The notes: generated by a model from the sequence alone, not told the origin. Shown: positions 1 through 6,766, counted from the first letter of the stretch. The stretch: DNA of 6,766 bases from an uncultured Collinsella sp. (GCA_905198825.1 CAJKEF010000063.1:1-6766), one strand, 5' to 3'. Made by a program: numbers and translations.

Positions 1-3000
1 TCGAGCCGCCGGTAATCTTCGAGGGCGGTACGCTCGCCTACAACCCCACGCTGGTCCGCGTGTTCCGGGAGCAACTGAATCTATCGGACGATCAGGTTAT
101 CGTCCCGCGCGATCCGCAGATCATGGTCGCGCGCGGTGCCGCCCTGTCGCTGACCGACATGTTCGCATCGTCCCAACCGATCGACCTTCCCGACGCTTTT
201 GTCCGGCTGGATAAGCTCGAGACGGTCGCGCCCGCAAGCGGGGAGGGACGTCTTGCCCAGCCCTTTTTTGCCACACCTGCCGAGCAGGCGGATTTTACGG
301 CACGCCATGGCAAAGAGACGCCGGCAAAGGGTCCGGATGCGTATGCGCCCGGAGAGACGGTGCGTGTGGCGCTCGGTATCGATTCGGGGAGCACGACGAC
401 CAAGTTCGCCCTGGTCGATGAGGCGGGTGAGCTTGTCGATTCGTTCTACGCGTCTAATAACGGCAGACCGCTCGACGTCGCCCAACAGGGTCTTGTCAGC
501 TTGAAGAACCGCTGGGAGACAGCGGGAGTCACGCTTGCGATCGATGCCGTGGGCACCACGGGATACGGCGAGGAGCTTTTCGCGCGCGCGTTCCACGCCG
601 ACTACCATACGGTCGAGACGGTCGCGCACGCCCGCGCCGCGTGCGCATGCGTTCCCGATGCGACCTTCGTGCTCGACATCGGCGGACAGGATATGAAGGC
701 CATCTGGCTCAACCACGGCGTGCTGACCGATATCGTCGTCAACGAGGCGTGCTCTGCGGGCTGCGGCTCGTTCCTCGAGGGTTTTGCCAAAAACCTCGGA
801 ATAGCCGTTGAGGATATCGCGACCGAGGCATTTTCGTCCAAAGCTCCCGCCGTTCTCGGCAGCCGCTGCACGGTGTTCATGAACAGCAGCGTCGTTTCCG
901 AGCAGCGGCGCGGTAAGGGTCCGGGCGACATCATGGCCGGTCTCTGCCGTTCGATTATCGAGAACGTGTTCACCAAGGTCATTCGCGTTTCAAATCTCAA
1001 CCGTCTGGGCGACAAAGTCGTCGTCCAGGGCGGCACGTTCCGAAACGACGCGGTGCTGCGCGCATTCGAGCAGTATCTGGGCAAACCCGTCACGCGTGCG
1101 CCCCACCCGGGGCTGATGGGCGCTATCGGTATCGCCCTGCTCGCGCGCGAGGAATGCCGCAAGGGCGACGCCGGCACGTCGTTTATCGGGCTCGATGCCG
1201 TGGAGCGCTTCGAGCATCGCGAGTTCGGCGGCGTTACCTGCCGTCGGTGCAACAACCGCTGCCAGCGCGCGGTCGTGGCATTTGGCGACGGCTCGCTTTA
1301 CGTCACGGGCAATCGCTGCCCGCGCGGCGGCGCCATCTCATGGGATGAGCTCGTGCGCGAGGTTCCCGCGGCGGAGGAGCTGCGTCCGCAGGGTGCTTGC
1401 GAGGCACAGGCACCCGGCACGGGGCGCGACCGGACTGCGGCTGCCCCCAATCTCTTTGTCGACCGCGAGAAGCTGCTGTTCGAGTCGTACCCCACGGTTC
1501 CCGTCAGCGGGGGGCGCGATGTCACGATCGGCATTCCCCGTGTGCTCGAGTTCTGGGACACCATGCCGTTCTGGTCGACGTTCTTCAGCACGCTCGGCTT
1601 TAAGGTGCGCGTCTCGGGACGCAGCACCAAGGCGATGTACGAGCGCGGTCTGGCGCACGTCACATCCGACACCGTGTGCTTCCCGGCCAAGCTCGTCCAC
1701 GGGCACATCCGCAATCTCGTCGACGCCGGCGTCGACCGCATCTTCATGCCCATCATCACGACGGTGCCCACCGAAAACACCGCCTCTACCAGCGAGTGGA
1801 TGTGCGCCGTCGTAAAGGGATACCCCTACGTGATGCGCAATTCCGATAACCCGGAGGAGCGTTTCGGCGTTCCGTTCGATACGCCGCTGTTCCACTGGTA
1901 CGACGAGGGCGACCGAAACCGCCAGCTCAAGGCGTGGTGCAAGGAGACCTTCGATATCGATGCCGACCTGGTTGCCAAGGCGACCGAGCAGGCGGACCGC
2001 GCGCAGGAGACGTTTGAGAACCAGCTGCAGCTGCGCGGCAGGCAGGTGCTCGAGAACGTGCGCGAGGACGGCGGCTACGCGGTGGTGATCGCTTCGCGCC
2101 CGTACCACAACGACCCGCTGGTCAACCACGGGCTGCCCAAGCTCTTCTCTGAGCGCGGCATCCCCGTGCTGACGCCCGATGCGGTGCCGGGGGTCTGCAA
2201 CGTCGATCTTTCCAACAGCCGCATCGACATCGTGAACAACTACCATGCGCGCATGCTGTCGTGCGCGGTCATCGTCGCATCGACGCCCGAGCTCGAGCTC
2301 GTGCAGATGGGCAGCTTCGGCTGCGGCCACGATGCGTATCTCACCGACGAGATCGCGCGCATGATGGGCGAGATGGGCTCCAAGGTTCCGATGATGATCA
2401 AGCTCGATGAGAGCGACGTCGCCGGTCCCATGGGCATTCGCGTGCGTTCGTTTATCGAGTCGGTCAACCGTCGTCGCGCGGAGGAGCGTGCCGAGGGCGC
2501 CCGGGTGCACGCGGTCCATCCGCTCGACGACCCGTATAAGGTCAAGTACACCAAGCGCGACCGGCACGACAAGATCGCGCTGGTCCCCAACACCTCCCAT
2601 GCGTTCTGCAGGCTCATGACCGCGGCGATGCGCAATCAGGGCGTGCGCGCCGAGGCCCTTGATATCGGGCGCGAGGATGCCATCCGCCTGGGCAAACGCT
2701 ATGTGCACAACGACATCTGCTTCCCCGCGCAAATCGTGATCGGCGAGGCGCTCGCGGCACTCGAGAGCGGTAAGTACGACCCGCACGACGTCGCCGTGGT
2801 GACTGGCAAGTATATCGGCGACTGCCGCCTGACGCACTACATGCCCCTGCTGCGCCGCGCGCTCGACGACGCGGGATACGACTATGTCCCGGTGCTCACC
2901 AACGACGACGTCGATGCCCACAATGCGCATCCGGGCTTCAAGCTCGGCCTTGGCCCGAGCATCCAGATCGCCTACGGTCTTCCCATGATCGATGCCCTCG

Positions 3001-3800
3001 AGGCCATGCTTAGGCGCATCCGTCCCTACGAGCTCGAGAAGGGCGCGGCGGACGCTGCGTTCGACCGCGCGCTCGATGAGGTTATCGAGGGCATGGAGCG
3101 CTCCGGGCTGAGAGGCCAGGCGACGGGCTTCAAACGCGCGCTTGCGATCATGGACGCCGTTCCGTACGACCGCTCGAACCCGCATCCGACCGTTCTCATC
3201 GTGGGCGAGTACCTGCTCAATTTTCATCTCGGCGCCAACCACGAGATCGAGCGCTACCTCGAGGACAACGGGCTCGAGGTCATCGAGGCGCGCATGACCG
3301 ACGTGATCCGAAAGACCTATTTCTACAAGCATGCGCAGTCGCGCGAGTTCCACGTCGACCTGTCGCTGCCCGAAAAGGCCTGGTACGCCACGGCGGACAA
3401 CCTGTTCGAGCTCGCGCACGACCGTTGCGACCGCCTGGGCGCGGCGAGCCCGCTCTACGAGCCGCCGACGCGCATGCCCGAGCTCGTGCGCGCGAGCGAT
3501 AAGATCCTGCACCATACGTTCGATGCGGGCGAGGGCGTGCTGATTCCGGCGGAGATCCTCGAGCACGCCAAGCGCGGCTGCCGCAACTTCGTGATCCTGC
3601 AGCCGTTCGGGTGTCTGCCCAACCATGTCGTGGGGCGCGGGCTCATCCATGCGCTCAAGGAGCAGTATCCCACGGCGCAGTTCCTGCCGCTCGACTACGA
3701 TCCCGACGTGAGCTTCGCCAACGTGGAGAACCGTCTTCAGATGCTCATCATGAACGCCAAGGCGCAGGGGTGCGGTGAGGCGCATGGCGAGACCGCGTAA
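1..3800 (+). CDS. Giant acyl-CoA dehydratase activase-related protein (two ASKHA ATPase domains + DUF2229/HgdB-like region), 5' partial
   Basis: The frame is open from nucleotide 3, so the true start is upstream; the GTG at 60 is internal. Residues here are counted from codon 3-5. Residues 1-50 end a first BadF/HgdC ASKHA domain (GGT at 8-10). A second domain spans about 120-385: phosphate motif DSGSTTTK at 127-134, DIGGQD at 225-230, GGT at 343-345. Its Cys250 and Cys289 align with the two cysteines that hold the bridging [4Fe-4S] cluster in the HgdC dimer, with the same 39-residue spacing as I recall it. A Cys4 motif (413, 416, 420, 439) follows. DUF2229 begins near 507 (IGIPRVLEF; SDTVCFPAK, Cys559; SFGCG, Cys774). 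The HgdB-like end holds NDICFPA (Cys906), Cys941, GCR (Cys1193) and QPFGCLPNH (Cys1204). Family members use ATP hydrolysis to push a low-potential electron into an Fe-S dehydratase or reductase partner; this fused type is largely uncharacterised. No signal peptide or membrane segment is seen in the visible part, so it is probably cytosolic. Family call is firm; reaction and substrate are unknown. Confidence 0.95.
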   Translation, partial: EPPVIFEGGTLAYNPTLVRVFREQLNLSDDQVIVPRDPQIMVARGAALSLTDMFASSQPIDLPDAFVRLDKLETVAPASGEGRLAQPFFATPAEQADFTARHGKETPAKGPDAYAPGETVRVALGIDSGSTTTKFALVDEAGELVDSFYASNNGRPLDVAQQGLVSLKNRWETAGVTLAIDAVGTTGYGEELFARAFHADYHTVETVAHARAACACVPDATFVLDIGGQDMKAIWLNHGVLTDIVVNEACSAGCGSFLEGFAKNLGIAVEDIATEAFSSKAPAVLGSRCTVFMNSSVVSEQRRGKGPGDIMAGLCRSIIENVFTKVIRVSNLNRLGDKVVVQGGTFRNDAVLRAFEQYLGKPVTRAPHPGLMGAIGIALLAREECRKGDAGTSFIGLDAVERFEHREFGGVTCRRCNNRCQRAVVAFGDGSLYVTGNRCPRGGAISWDELVREVPAAEELRPQGACEAQAPGTGRDRTAAAPNLFVDREKLLFESYPTVPVSGGRDVTIGIPRVLEFWDTMPFWSTFFSTLGFKVRVSGRSTKAMYERGLAHVTSDTVCFPAKLVHGHIRNLVDAGVDRIFMPIITTVPTENTASTSEWMCAVVKGYPYVMRNSDNPEERFGVPFDTPLFHWYDEGDRNRQLKAWCKETFDIDADLVAKATEQADRAQETFENQLQLRGRQVLENVREDGGYAVVIASRPYHNDPLVNHGLPKLFSERGIPVLTPDAVPGVCNVDLSNSRIDIVNNYHARMLSCAVIVASTPELELVQMGSFGCGHDAYLTDEIARMMGEMGSKVPMMIKLDESDVAGPMGIRVRSFIESVNRRRAEERAEGARVHAVHPLDDPYKVKYTKRDRHDKIALVPNTSHAFCRLMTAAMRNQGVRAEALDIGREDAIRLGKRYVHNDICFPAQIVIGEALAALESGKYDPHDVAVVTGKYIGDCRLTHYMPLLRRALDDAGYDYVPVLTNDDVDAHNAHPGFKLGLGPSIQIAYGLPMIDALEAMLRRIRPYELEKGAADAAFDRALDEVIEGMERSGLRGQATGFKRALAIMDAVPYDRSNPHPTVLIVGEYLLNFHLGANHEIERYLEDNGLEVIEARMTDVIRKTYFYKHAQSREFHVDLSLPEKAWYATADNLFELAHDRCDRLGAASPLYEPPTRMPELVRASDKILHHTFDAGEGVLIPAEILEHAKRGCRNFVILQPFGCLPNHVVGRGLIHALKEQYPTAQFLPLDYDPDVSFANVENRLQMLIMNAKAQGCGEAHGETA
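3774..3780 (+). promoter_or_regulatory. Candidate ribosome binding site for the TetR-family gene
   Basis: GGTGAGG lies inside the end of the preceding gene, 3 nt before the ATG at 3784. That spacing is short. A second purine run, AGGGG at 3766-3770, would suit the alternative GTG start at 3775 with 4 nt spacing. Neither is ideal, which fits initiation by ribosomes finishing the upstream gene. The start choice therefore rests mainly on the MARPRK opening typical of this family. Confidence 0.4.
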
Positions 3801-4473
3801 GGACGCCGATGCGCCCGATGCACGCACCCGTATCATCGAGGCGTTTTGGGAGCTCATCGAGAACAACAGCATCTTCGAGCTGTCGGTTGGCGAGGTGACC
3901 CGCGCCGCCCAGTGCAATCGCGGAACGTTTTACTACTATTTTCACGATTTCGATGAACTCGTCGCCATCGCCATAGCCCAGCTGCTGCAGGATAACGAGC
4001 TCATCACCGATGCCCTCTGGCATTTTTCGAGCGAGGGCGACCTTTCGGCGTTCGACCGGCGCGACGTCCGCTGCCTGCTGCGGCGCATCGTCATCACCAT
4101 GAGGGCGGGTGCCGCCGAGCAGGTCGTGCAGGGCATCCATACGATCATCATCGACCGCGTGAGAGAGATCGTCCACCCCGACGGAGAAGAGCTCAAGGCA
4201 GATTCGAGCTTTGCGGTGGGCTTTCTGGTCTCGGGCATCATGGGCTTTGTGATGGCGGTCGGCTTTGCCCGGGAGGGCGGCGAGGAGATAGACCTCGAGC
4301 AGCCGGGGGACAGCGCGTGCGCGTACCTGAGGGCGGTCGCCATGCAGACGGTGGAAACGGTCGCGCAAGTCGAGGGCGTCGATACATCCGAGCTGCTCGA
4401 ACGCGTCTCCAAGGAGGCCGATGCCTATCGCGCATCGCGTGCGACGAGTCCCGACGTGGTGAAAGACGCCTAG
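3784..4473 (+). CDS. TetR/AcrR-family transcriptional regulator
   Basis: The product is 229 residues, normal for a TetR regulator. The N-terminal DNA-binding domain spans about residues 13-60. A basic MARPRK start is followed by the RTRIIEAFWELI helix, then the helix-turn-helix at about 34-53 (SVGEVTRAAQCNRGTFYYYF), whose GTFYYYF ending is the family hallmark. The C-terminal half is a variable ligand-binding and dimerisation region, with a hydrophobic helix at about 143-161 and an acidic stretch after it. The ligand is not predictable. The gene overlaps the end of the giant activase-like gene by 17 bp in another frame, so the two are probably co-transcribed and coupled, and this protein is a plausible repressor of its own operon; that is inference. 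An alternative GTG start at 3775 would add three residues (MRR). The last 17 codons overlap copy A of a degenerate direct repeat continued downstream. Confidence 0.95.
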   Translation: MARPRKDADAPDARTRIIEAFWELIENNSIFELSVGEVTRAAQCNRGTFYYYFHDFDELVAIAIAQLLQDNELITDALWHFSSEGDLSAFDRRDVRCLLRRIVITMRAGAAEQVVQGIHTIIIDRVREIVHPDGEELKADSSFAVGFLVSGIMGFVMAVGFAREGGEEIDLEQPGDSACAYLRAVAMQTVETVAQVEGVDTSELLERVSKEADAYRASRATSPDVVKDA

Positions 4474-4529
4474 GGTTTCTCTTGCGGGGCGCCTGTCGCG
4501 CATCGCGCGGTGAGTCCCGCGATGCGGTC
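4423..4529 (+). repeat. Degenerate direct repeat spanning the tetR 3' end and the intergenic region
   Basis: Copy A (4423-4439, within the tetR coding end) and copy B (4491-4507, after the stop) match at 16 of 17 bases; the shared core is TCGCGCATCGCG. Both copies then carry GAGTCCCG (4446-4453 and 4512-4519, identical), after a 2-nt length difference. A weaker GAYGYGGT match follows. The offset of 66-68 bp is not a multiple of three, and copy B is untranslated. It reads as an old local duplication or as paired sites; chance in GC-rich DNA is not fully excluded. Confidence 0.5.
4499..4526 (+). other. Perfect 9-bp inverted repeat / hairpin after tetR
   Basis: CGCATCGCG at 4499-4507 is exactly complementary to CGCGATGCG at 4518-4526. 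Two further G-C pairs can form inside after a bulged C, leaving a TGAGT loop. It begins 26 nt after the tetR stop. No T-tract follows (GTCATAACC), so a standard intrinsic terminator is unlikely. It may protect the mRNA 3' end, act with Rho-dependent termination, or be a palindromic operator. The structure is seen; the role is inferred. Confidence 0.55.
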
Positions 4530-4576
4530 ATAACCTGCATTCATGTGAGCCGGGTTTATAGATATTCCTCCAGCTG

Positions 4577-4603
4577 TTAACATAGACAACCTGTGGGTAA
4601 AGA
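4577..4603 (+). promoter_or_regulatory. Weak promoter candidate for clpC
   Basis: TTAACA (4577-4582) matches the -35 consensus at five of six bases. TAAAGA (4598-4603) is a poor -10 at a short 15-bp spacing. Another AT-rich -10-like stretch, TATAGATATT at 4557-4566, lacks a good -35. The region is clearly less GC-rich than its surroundings, as promoters here should be, but the exact hexamers are uncertain. No CIRCE inverted repeat, CtsR direct repeat or HAIR element is visible. Confidence 0.2.
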
Positions 4604-4606
4604 GAC

Positions 4607-4634
4607 AAAAGCGCCGCCGACGGGCGGGCGTTTT
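4607..4634 (+). terminator. Terminator-like hairpin in the clpC upstream/leader region
   Basis: AAAA plus CGCCGCC (4607-4618, with a bulged G at 4611) pairs with GGCGGGCG plus TTTT (4623-4634, with one bulged G) around a GACG loop. This gives 11 base pairs ending in a U4 run, then GATTT. It could end transcripts reading through from tetR. Only 31 nt separate it from the clpC ATG, too few for a separate promoter downstream, so it probably also sits at or in the clpC 5' leader and could attenuate or stabilise that mRNA. The U-tract is short, so termination strength is doubtful. Confidence 0.4.
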
Positions 4635-4653
4635 GATTTCGATGAACTCATGT

Positions 4654-4660
4654 AAGGAAA
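4654..4660 (+). promoter_or_regulatory. Ribosome binding site of clpC
   Basis: AAGGAAA ends 5 nt before the ATG at 4666. It decides between two in-frame ATGs: the one at 4642 would add eight residues (MNSCKETS) but has no purine-rich site before it, and only the 4666 start gives the usual ClpC opening MLDRFTDRARK. Confidence 0.7.
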
Positions 4661-4665
4661 CGAGC

Positions 4666-6766
4666 ATGTTAGATAGATTTACCGATCGAGCGCGCAAGGT
4701 CATGTCGATGGCCAAACAGGAGGCGCTCGATCTGCACTCAAATAAGGTGGGCACCGAGCACCTGCTGCTCGCACTCGCCAAGGAGGACGAGGGCATCGCT
4801 GCCGAGGCGCTGCGCTCGCTTGATATCTCCTACGACGACATCATGGACACCCTCAAGGAGGTCCAGACCACGGTTCCCGAGCCCAGCGAGGAGACCGAGG
4901 CTGCCAAGCTTGCCTTTACGCCGCTCGTCATTAGCGTGATGGAGCGCTCCTTCCGCGTGGCACGTGAGAACAACCAGACCTACGTGTCGACCGAGCACCT
5001 GCTCATCGGTATCGTCGAAGAGGGCAACGGCATGGCCATGGACATCCTCATGCGCCTGGGTGTGTCGTCCGCCTCCATCAAAAAGGCTATCGAGAAACTC
5101 ACCGCCAAGGACCAGGACAAGAAGCGTCCGCTCGCCGGCGCCGGTGCTGGTCGTCCCGGTGCGGGCCTGCCGTTCTTTAGCGGCTCGGATGCCTCTCAGC
5201 AAAAGGGGAGCGGCACCGACACACTCAAGCAGTTCGCCACCAACCTCACGCAGAAGGCGCGCGACGGCGAGCTCGACCCTGTAATTGGTCGCGAAAAGGA
5301 AGTCCAGCGTATGATGGAGATCCTTTCGCGTCGCACCAAGAACAATCCGCTTATCTTGGGCGACCCCGGCGTGGGCAAGACGGCCATCGTCGAGGGTCTG
5401 GCTCAGCAGATTGCAGCTGGCAACGTGCCCGAGAACCTTATGAACCAGAACATCTGGACGCTCGACCTGCCGGGCCTCGTTGCGGGCGCCAAGTATCGCG
5501 GTGAGTTTGAGGAGCGCCTCAAGAACGTGATCCAGGAGGCCACCGAAGCTGACGACGTCATCCTGTTTATTGACGAGATGCACACCATCATCGGTGCCGG
5601 CTCTGCCGAGGGCTCCATCGACGCGAGCTCCATGCTCAAGCCCGTGCTCGCGCGCGGTGCCTTCCAGATTATCGGCGCCACCACGGCCGAGGAATTCCGC
5701 AAGTACCTCACCAAGGACCCGGCCTTCGAGCGTCGCTTCCAGACCATCGATGTCGAGGAGCCGAGCGTCGAGGACACGGTCAAGATCCTGACCGCGCTCA
5801 AGCCGCGCTACGAGGAGCACCACCATGTGCGCTACACGCAGGGCGCTATCGAGGCTGCCGCGAACCTTTCCAACCGCTACATCCAGGATCGCTTCCTGCC
5901 CGATAAGGCCATCGACCTCATCGACGAGGCCGGTGCCCGCGCTCGCATCGCCGCGAATCGCGCGCCAGAGCCGGTGCGCGAGGCCGAGCATCGCGTGGAG
6001 GAGCTTAAGGCCGCCGCGCAGGAGGCCACCGAGAGCGACGACATGAACAAGGCCGCCGAGATCACCGAGCAGCAGAAAGCTGCCGAGATTGAGCTCGCCG
6101 AGGCCAAGGCCGCCTGGACGGCCGAGCTCGACGCCAGCCCGCTCACCATCGACGTGAGTCAGATTGCCGACATCGTGTCCGTGACCTCTGGCGTGCCGGT
6201 TTCCTCGCTCACCGAGAGCGAGAGTCGTCGCCTGCTGCAGACCGAAAGCGTGCTCAAGACCCGCATTATCGGCCAGGACGAGGCCGTCGAGGCCGTTGCC
6301 AAGGCCGTGCGCCGCAGTCGCTCGCCGCTCAAGGATCCGCGTCGCCCCGGCGGCAGCTTTATCTTCCTGGGTCCCACCGGCACGGGCAAGACCGAGCTCG
6401 CCAAGACGCTCGCCGAGTACCTCTTTGGCAGCAAGGACGCGCTCATCAGCTTCGACATGTCCGAGTTCGGTAGCGAGTTCGAGGTCTCCAAGCTTATCGG
6501 TAGCCCTCCGGGTTACGTGGGTCACGACGAGGGCGGTCAGCTCACCAAGGCCGTTCGTCGTCACCCGTACTCGGTCGTGCTGTTCGACGAGATCGAGAAG
6601 GCGCACCCCGACATCTTCAACATTTTGTTGCAGGTGCTGGAGGAGGGCCGCCTGACTGATAGCCAGGGCAAGACGGTCGACTTCCGCAACACCGTGATCA
6701 TCATGACGTCTAACGTGGGCGCCCGCGAGATCGCGCAGGATGCGAGCGTGGGCTTTGGCACCACCG
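4666..6766 (+). CDS. clpC: ClpC, ATP-dependent Clp protease ATP-binding subunit (AAA+ unfoldase), 3' partial
   Basis: The first 700 residues are present; ClpC is usually 810-860, so the end of the second ATPase module is missing. Two Clp_N repeats (about 5-60 and 84-145) carry the paired TEH motifs (Glu31, Glu110) and are followed by a Gly/Ala-rich linker (155-183). NBD1 has Walker A GDPGVGKT (232-239), pore loop GAKYRG (274-279), Walker B FIDE (301-304), sensor IGATT (336-340) and arginine finger ERRF (355-358). A short middle domain (about 434-490) of UVR type separates ClpC from ClpB. NBD2 has GPTGTGKT (569-576), pore motif GYVG (616-619) and Walker B FDE (640-642). VGF at 695-697 is the ClpP-docking tripeptide. 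The hexamer unfolds damaged or tagged cytosolic proteins and threads them into ClpP. It stands alone 192 bp after tetR, without ctsR-mcsA-mcsB directly upstream as in Bacillus. Only three bases after the docking tripeptide's following residues remain before the window edge. Confidence 0.97.
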   Translation, partial: MLDRFTDRARKVMSMAKQEALDLHSNKVGTEHLLLALAKEDEGIAAEALRSLDISYDDIMDTLKEVQTTVPEPSEETEAAKLAFTPLVISVMERSFRVARENNQTYVSTEHLLIGIVEEGNGMAMDILMRLGVSSASIKKAIEKLTAKDQDKKRPLAGAGAGRPGAGLPFFSGSDASQQKGSGTDTLKQFATNLTQKARDGELDPVIGREKEVQRMMEILSRRTKNNPLILGDPGVGKTAIVEGLAQQIAAGNVPENLMNQNIWTLDLPGLVAGAKYRGEFEERLKNVIQEATEADDVILFIDEMHTIIGAGSAEGSIDASSMLKPVLARGAFQIIGATTAEEFRKYLTKDPAFERRFQTIDVEEPSVEDTVKILTALKPRYEEHHHVRYTQGAIEAAANLSNRYIQDRFLPDKAIDLIDEAGARARIAANRAPEPVREAEHRVEELKAAAQEATESDDMNKAAEITEQQKAAEIELAEAKAAWTAELDASPLTIDVSQIADIVSVTSGVPVSSLTESESRRLLQTESVLKTRIIGQDEAVEAVAKAVRRSRSPLKDPRRPGGSFIFLGPTGTGKTELAKTLAEYLFGSKDALISFDMSEFGSEFEVSKLIGSPPGYVGHDEGGQLTKAVRRHPYSVVLFDEIEKAHPDIFNILLQVLEEGRLTDSQGKTVDFRNTVIIMTSNVGAREIAQDASVGFGTT

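Noticed and set aside
60..62. GTG as the start of the giant gene
   Set aside because: The same frame is open back to nucleotide 3 and the codons before it encode conserved ASKHA tail sequence (VIFEGGT), so the gene begins before the window.
81..716. 211-codon open frame on the - strand
   Set aside because: Opposite the conserved ASKHA domain of the giant gene; no motif and no plausible ribosome binding site noticed.
2022..2033. 12-bp palindrome CAGCTGCAGCTG
   Set aside because: Arises from the Gln-Leu-Gln-Leu codons inside the coding region; no supporting context for a site.
2289..2300. 12-bp palindrome GAGCTCGAGCTC
   Set aside because: It encodes Glu-Leu-Glu-Leu with preferred codons in the coding frame; a coincidence of codon use.
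1338..3917. 859-codon open frame on the - strand, antisense to the giant gene
   Set aside because: Its product is a low-complexity, Arg/Val/Leu/His/Ala-rich chain with no recognisable motif. Such frames arise opposite GC-rich genes with strong third-position bias, and the + strand is unambiguous by family motifs.
4642..4644. Upstream in-frame ATG as the clpC start
   Set aside because: No ribosome binding site precedes it and it would add eight residues ahead of the conserved ClpC opening; the ATG at 4666 has AAGGAAA at proper distance.
4474..4665. CIRCE, CtsR box or HspR/HAIR operator before clpC
   Set aside because: I looked for TTAGCACTC/GAGTGCTAA, tandem GTCAAA repeats and CTTGAGT/ACTCAAG pairs and found none.
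4738..6606. 622-codon open frame on the - strand, antisense to clpC
   Set aside because: Leu/Gly/Val/His-rich with no domain pattern, and fully overlaps a well-conserved ClpC; explained as a composition shadow.

Overview
The window carries three genes on the + strand and nothing convincing on the - strand. It is GC-rich, with G or C in most third codon positions. Its most recognisable protein is a ClpC with an actinobacterial-type beginning, found beside a giant acyl-CoA dehydratase activase-like protein of a kind known from strict anaerobes. Together these suggest an anaerobic, high-GC actinomycete of the class Coriobacteriia (Collinsella/Olsenella-like). That assignment is inference from gene content and composition; no rRNA or other marker is present.

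Positions 1-3800 hold the 3' part of a very large gene whose start lies before the window (1265 residues visible). The product belongs to the BadF/BadG/BcrA/BcrD-HgdC activase family fused to a DUF2229/HgdB-like dehydratase-related region. The visible order is: the end of a first ASKHA ATPase domain; a complete second ASKHA domain with both [4Fe-4S] cysteines; a Cys4 knuckle; and a long cysteine-bearing region resembling 2-hydroxyacyl-CoA dehydratase components. By family knowledge it should couple ATP hydrolysis to low-potential electron transfer. Its substrate cannot be read from the sequence.

Positions 3784-4473 hold a TetR/AcrR-type regulator whose start overlaps the end of the giant gene by 17 bp. 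The two are probably co-transcribed and translationally coupled, which makes the regulator a natural candidate to control the giant gene.

Positions 4474-4665 (192 bp) are non-coding but structured. They hold a 9-bp perfect hairpin inside a degenerate direct repeat of the tetR 3' end, an AT-richer stretch with a weak promoter candidate, and a GC-rich hairpin ending in TTTT about 30 nt before the next start codon.

Positions 4666-6766 hold the first 700 residues of ClpC, the AAA+ unfoldase that feeds ClpP. Both nucleotide-binding domains, the short middle domain and the VGF ClpP-docking tripeptide are visible; the 3' end is cut off by the window. ClpC is general protein quality control and is probably a separate transcription unit from the first two genes.
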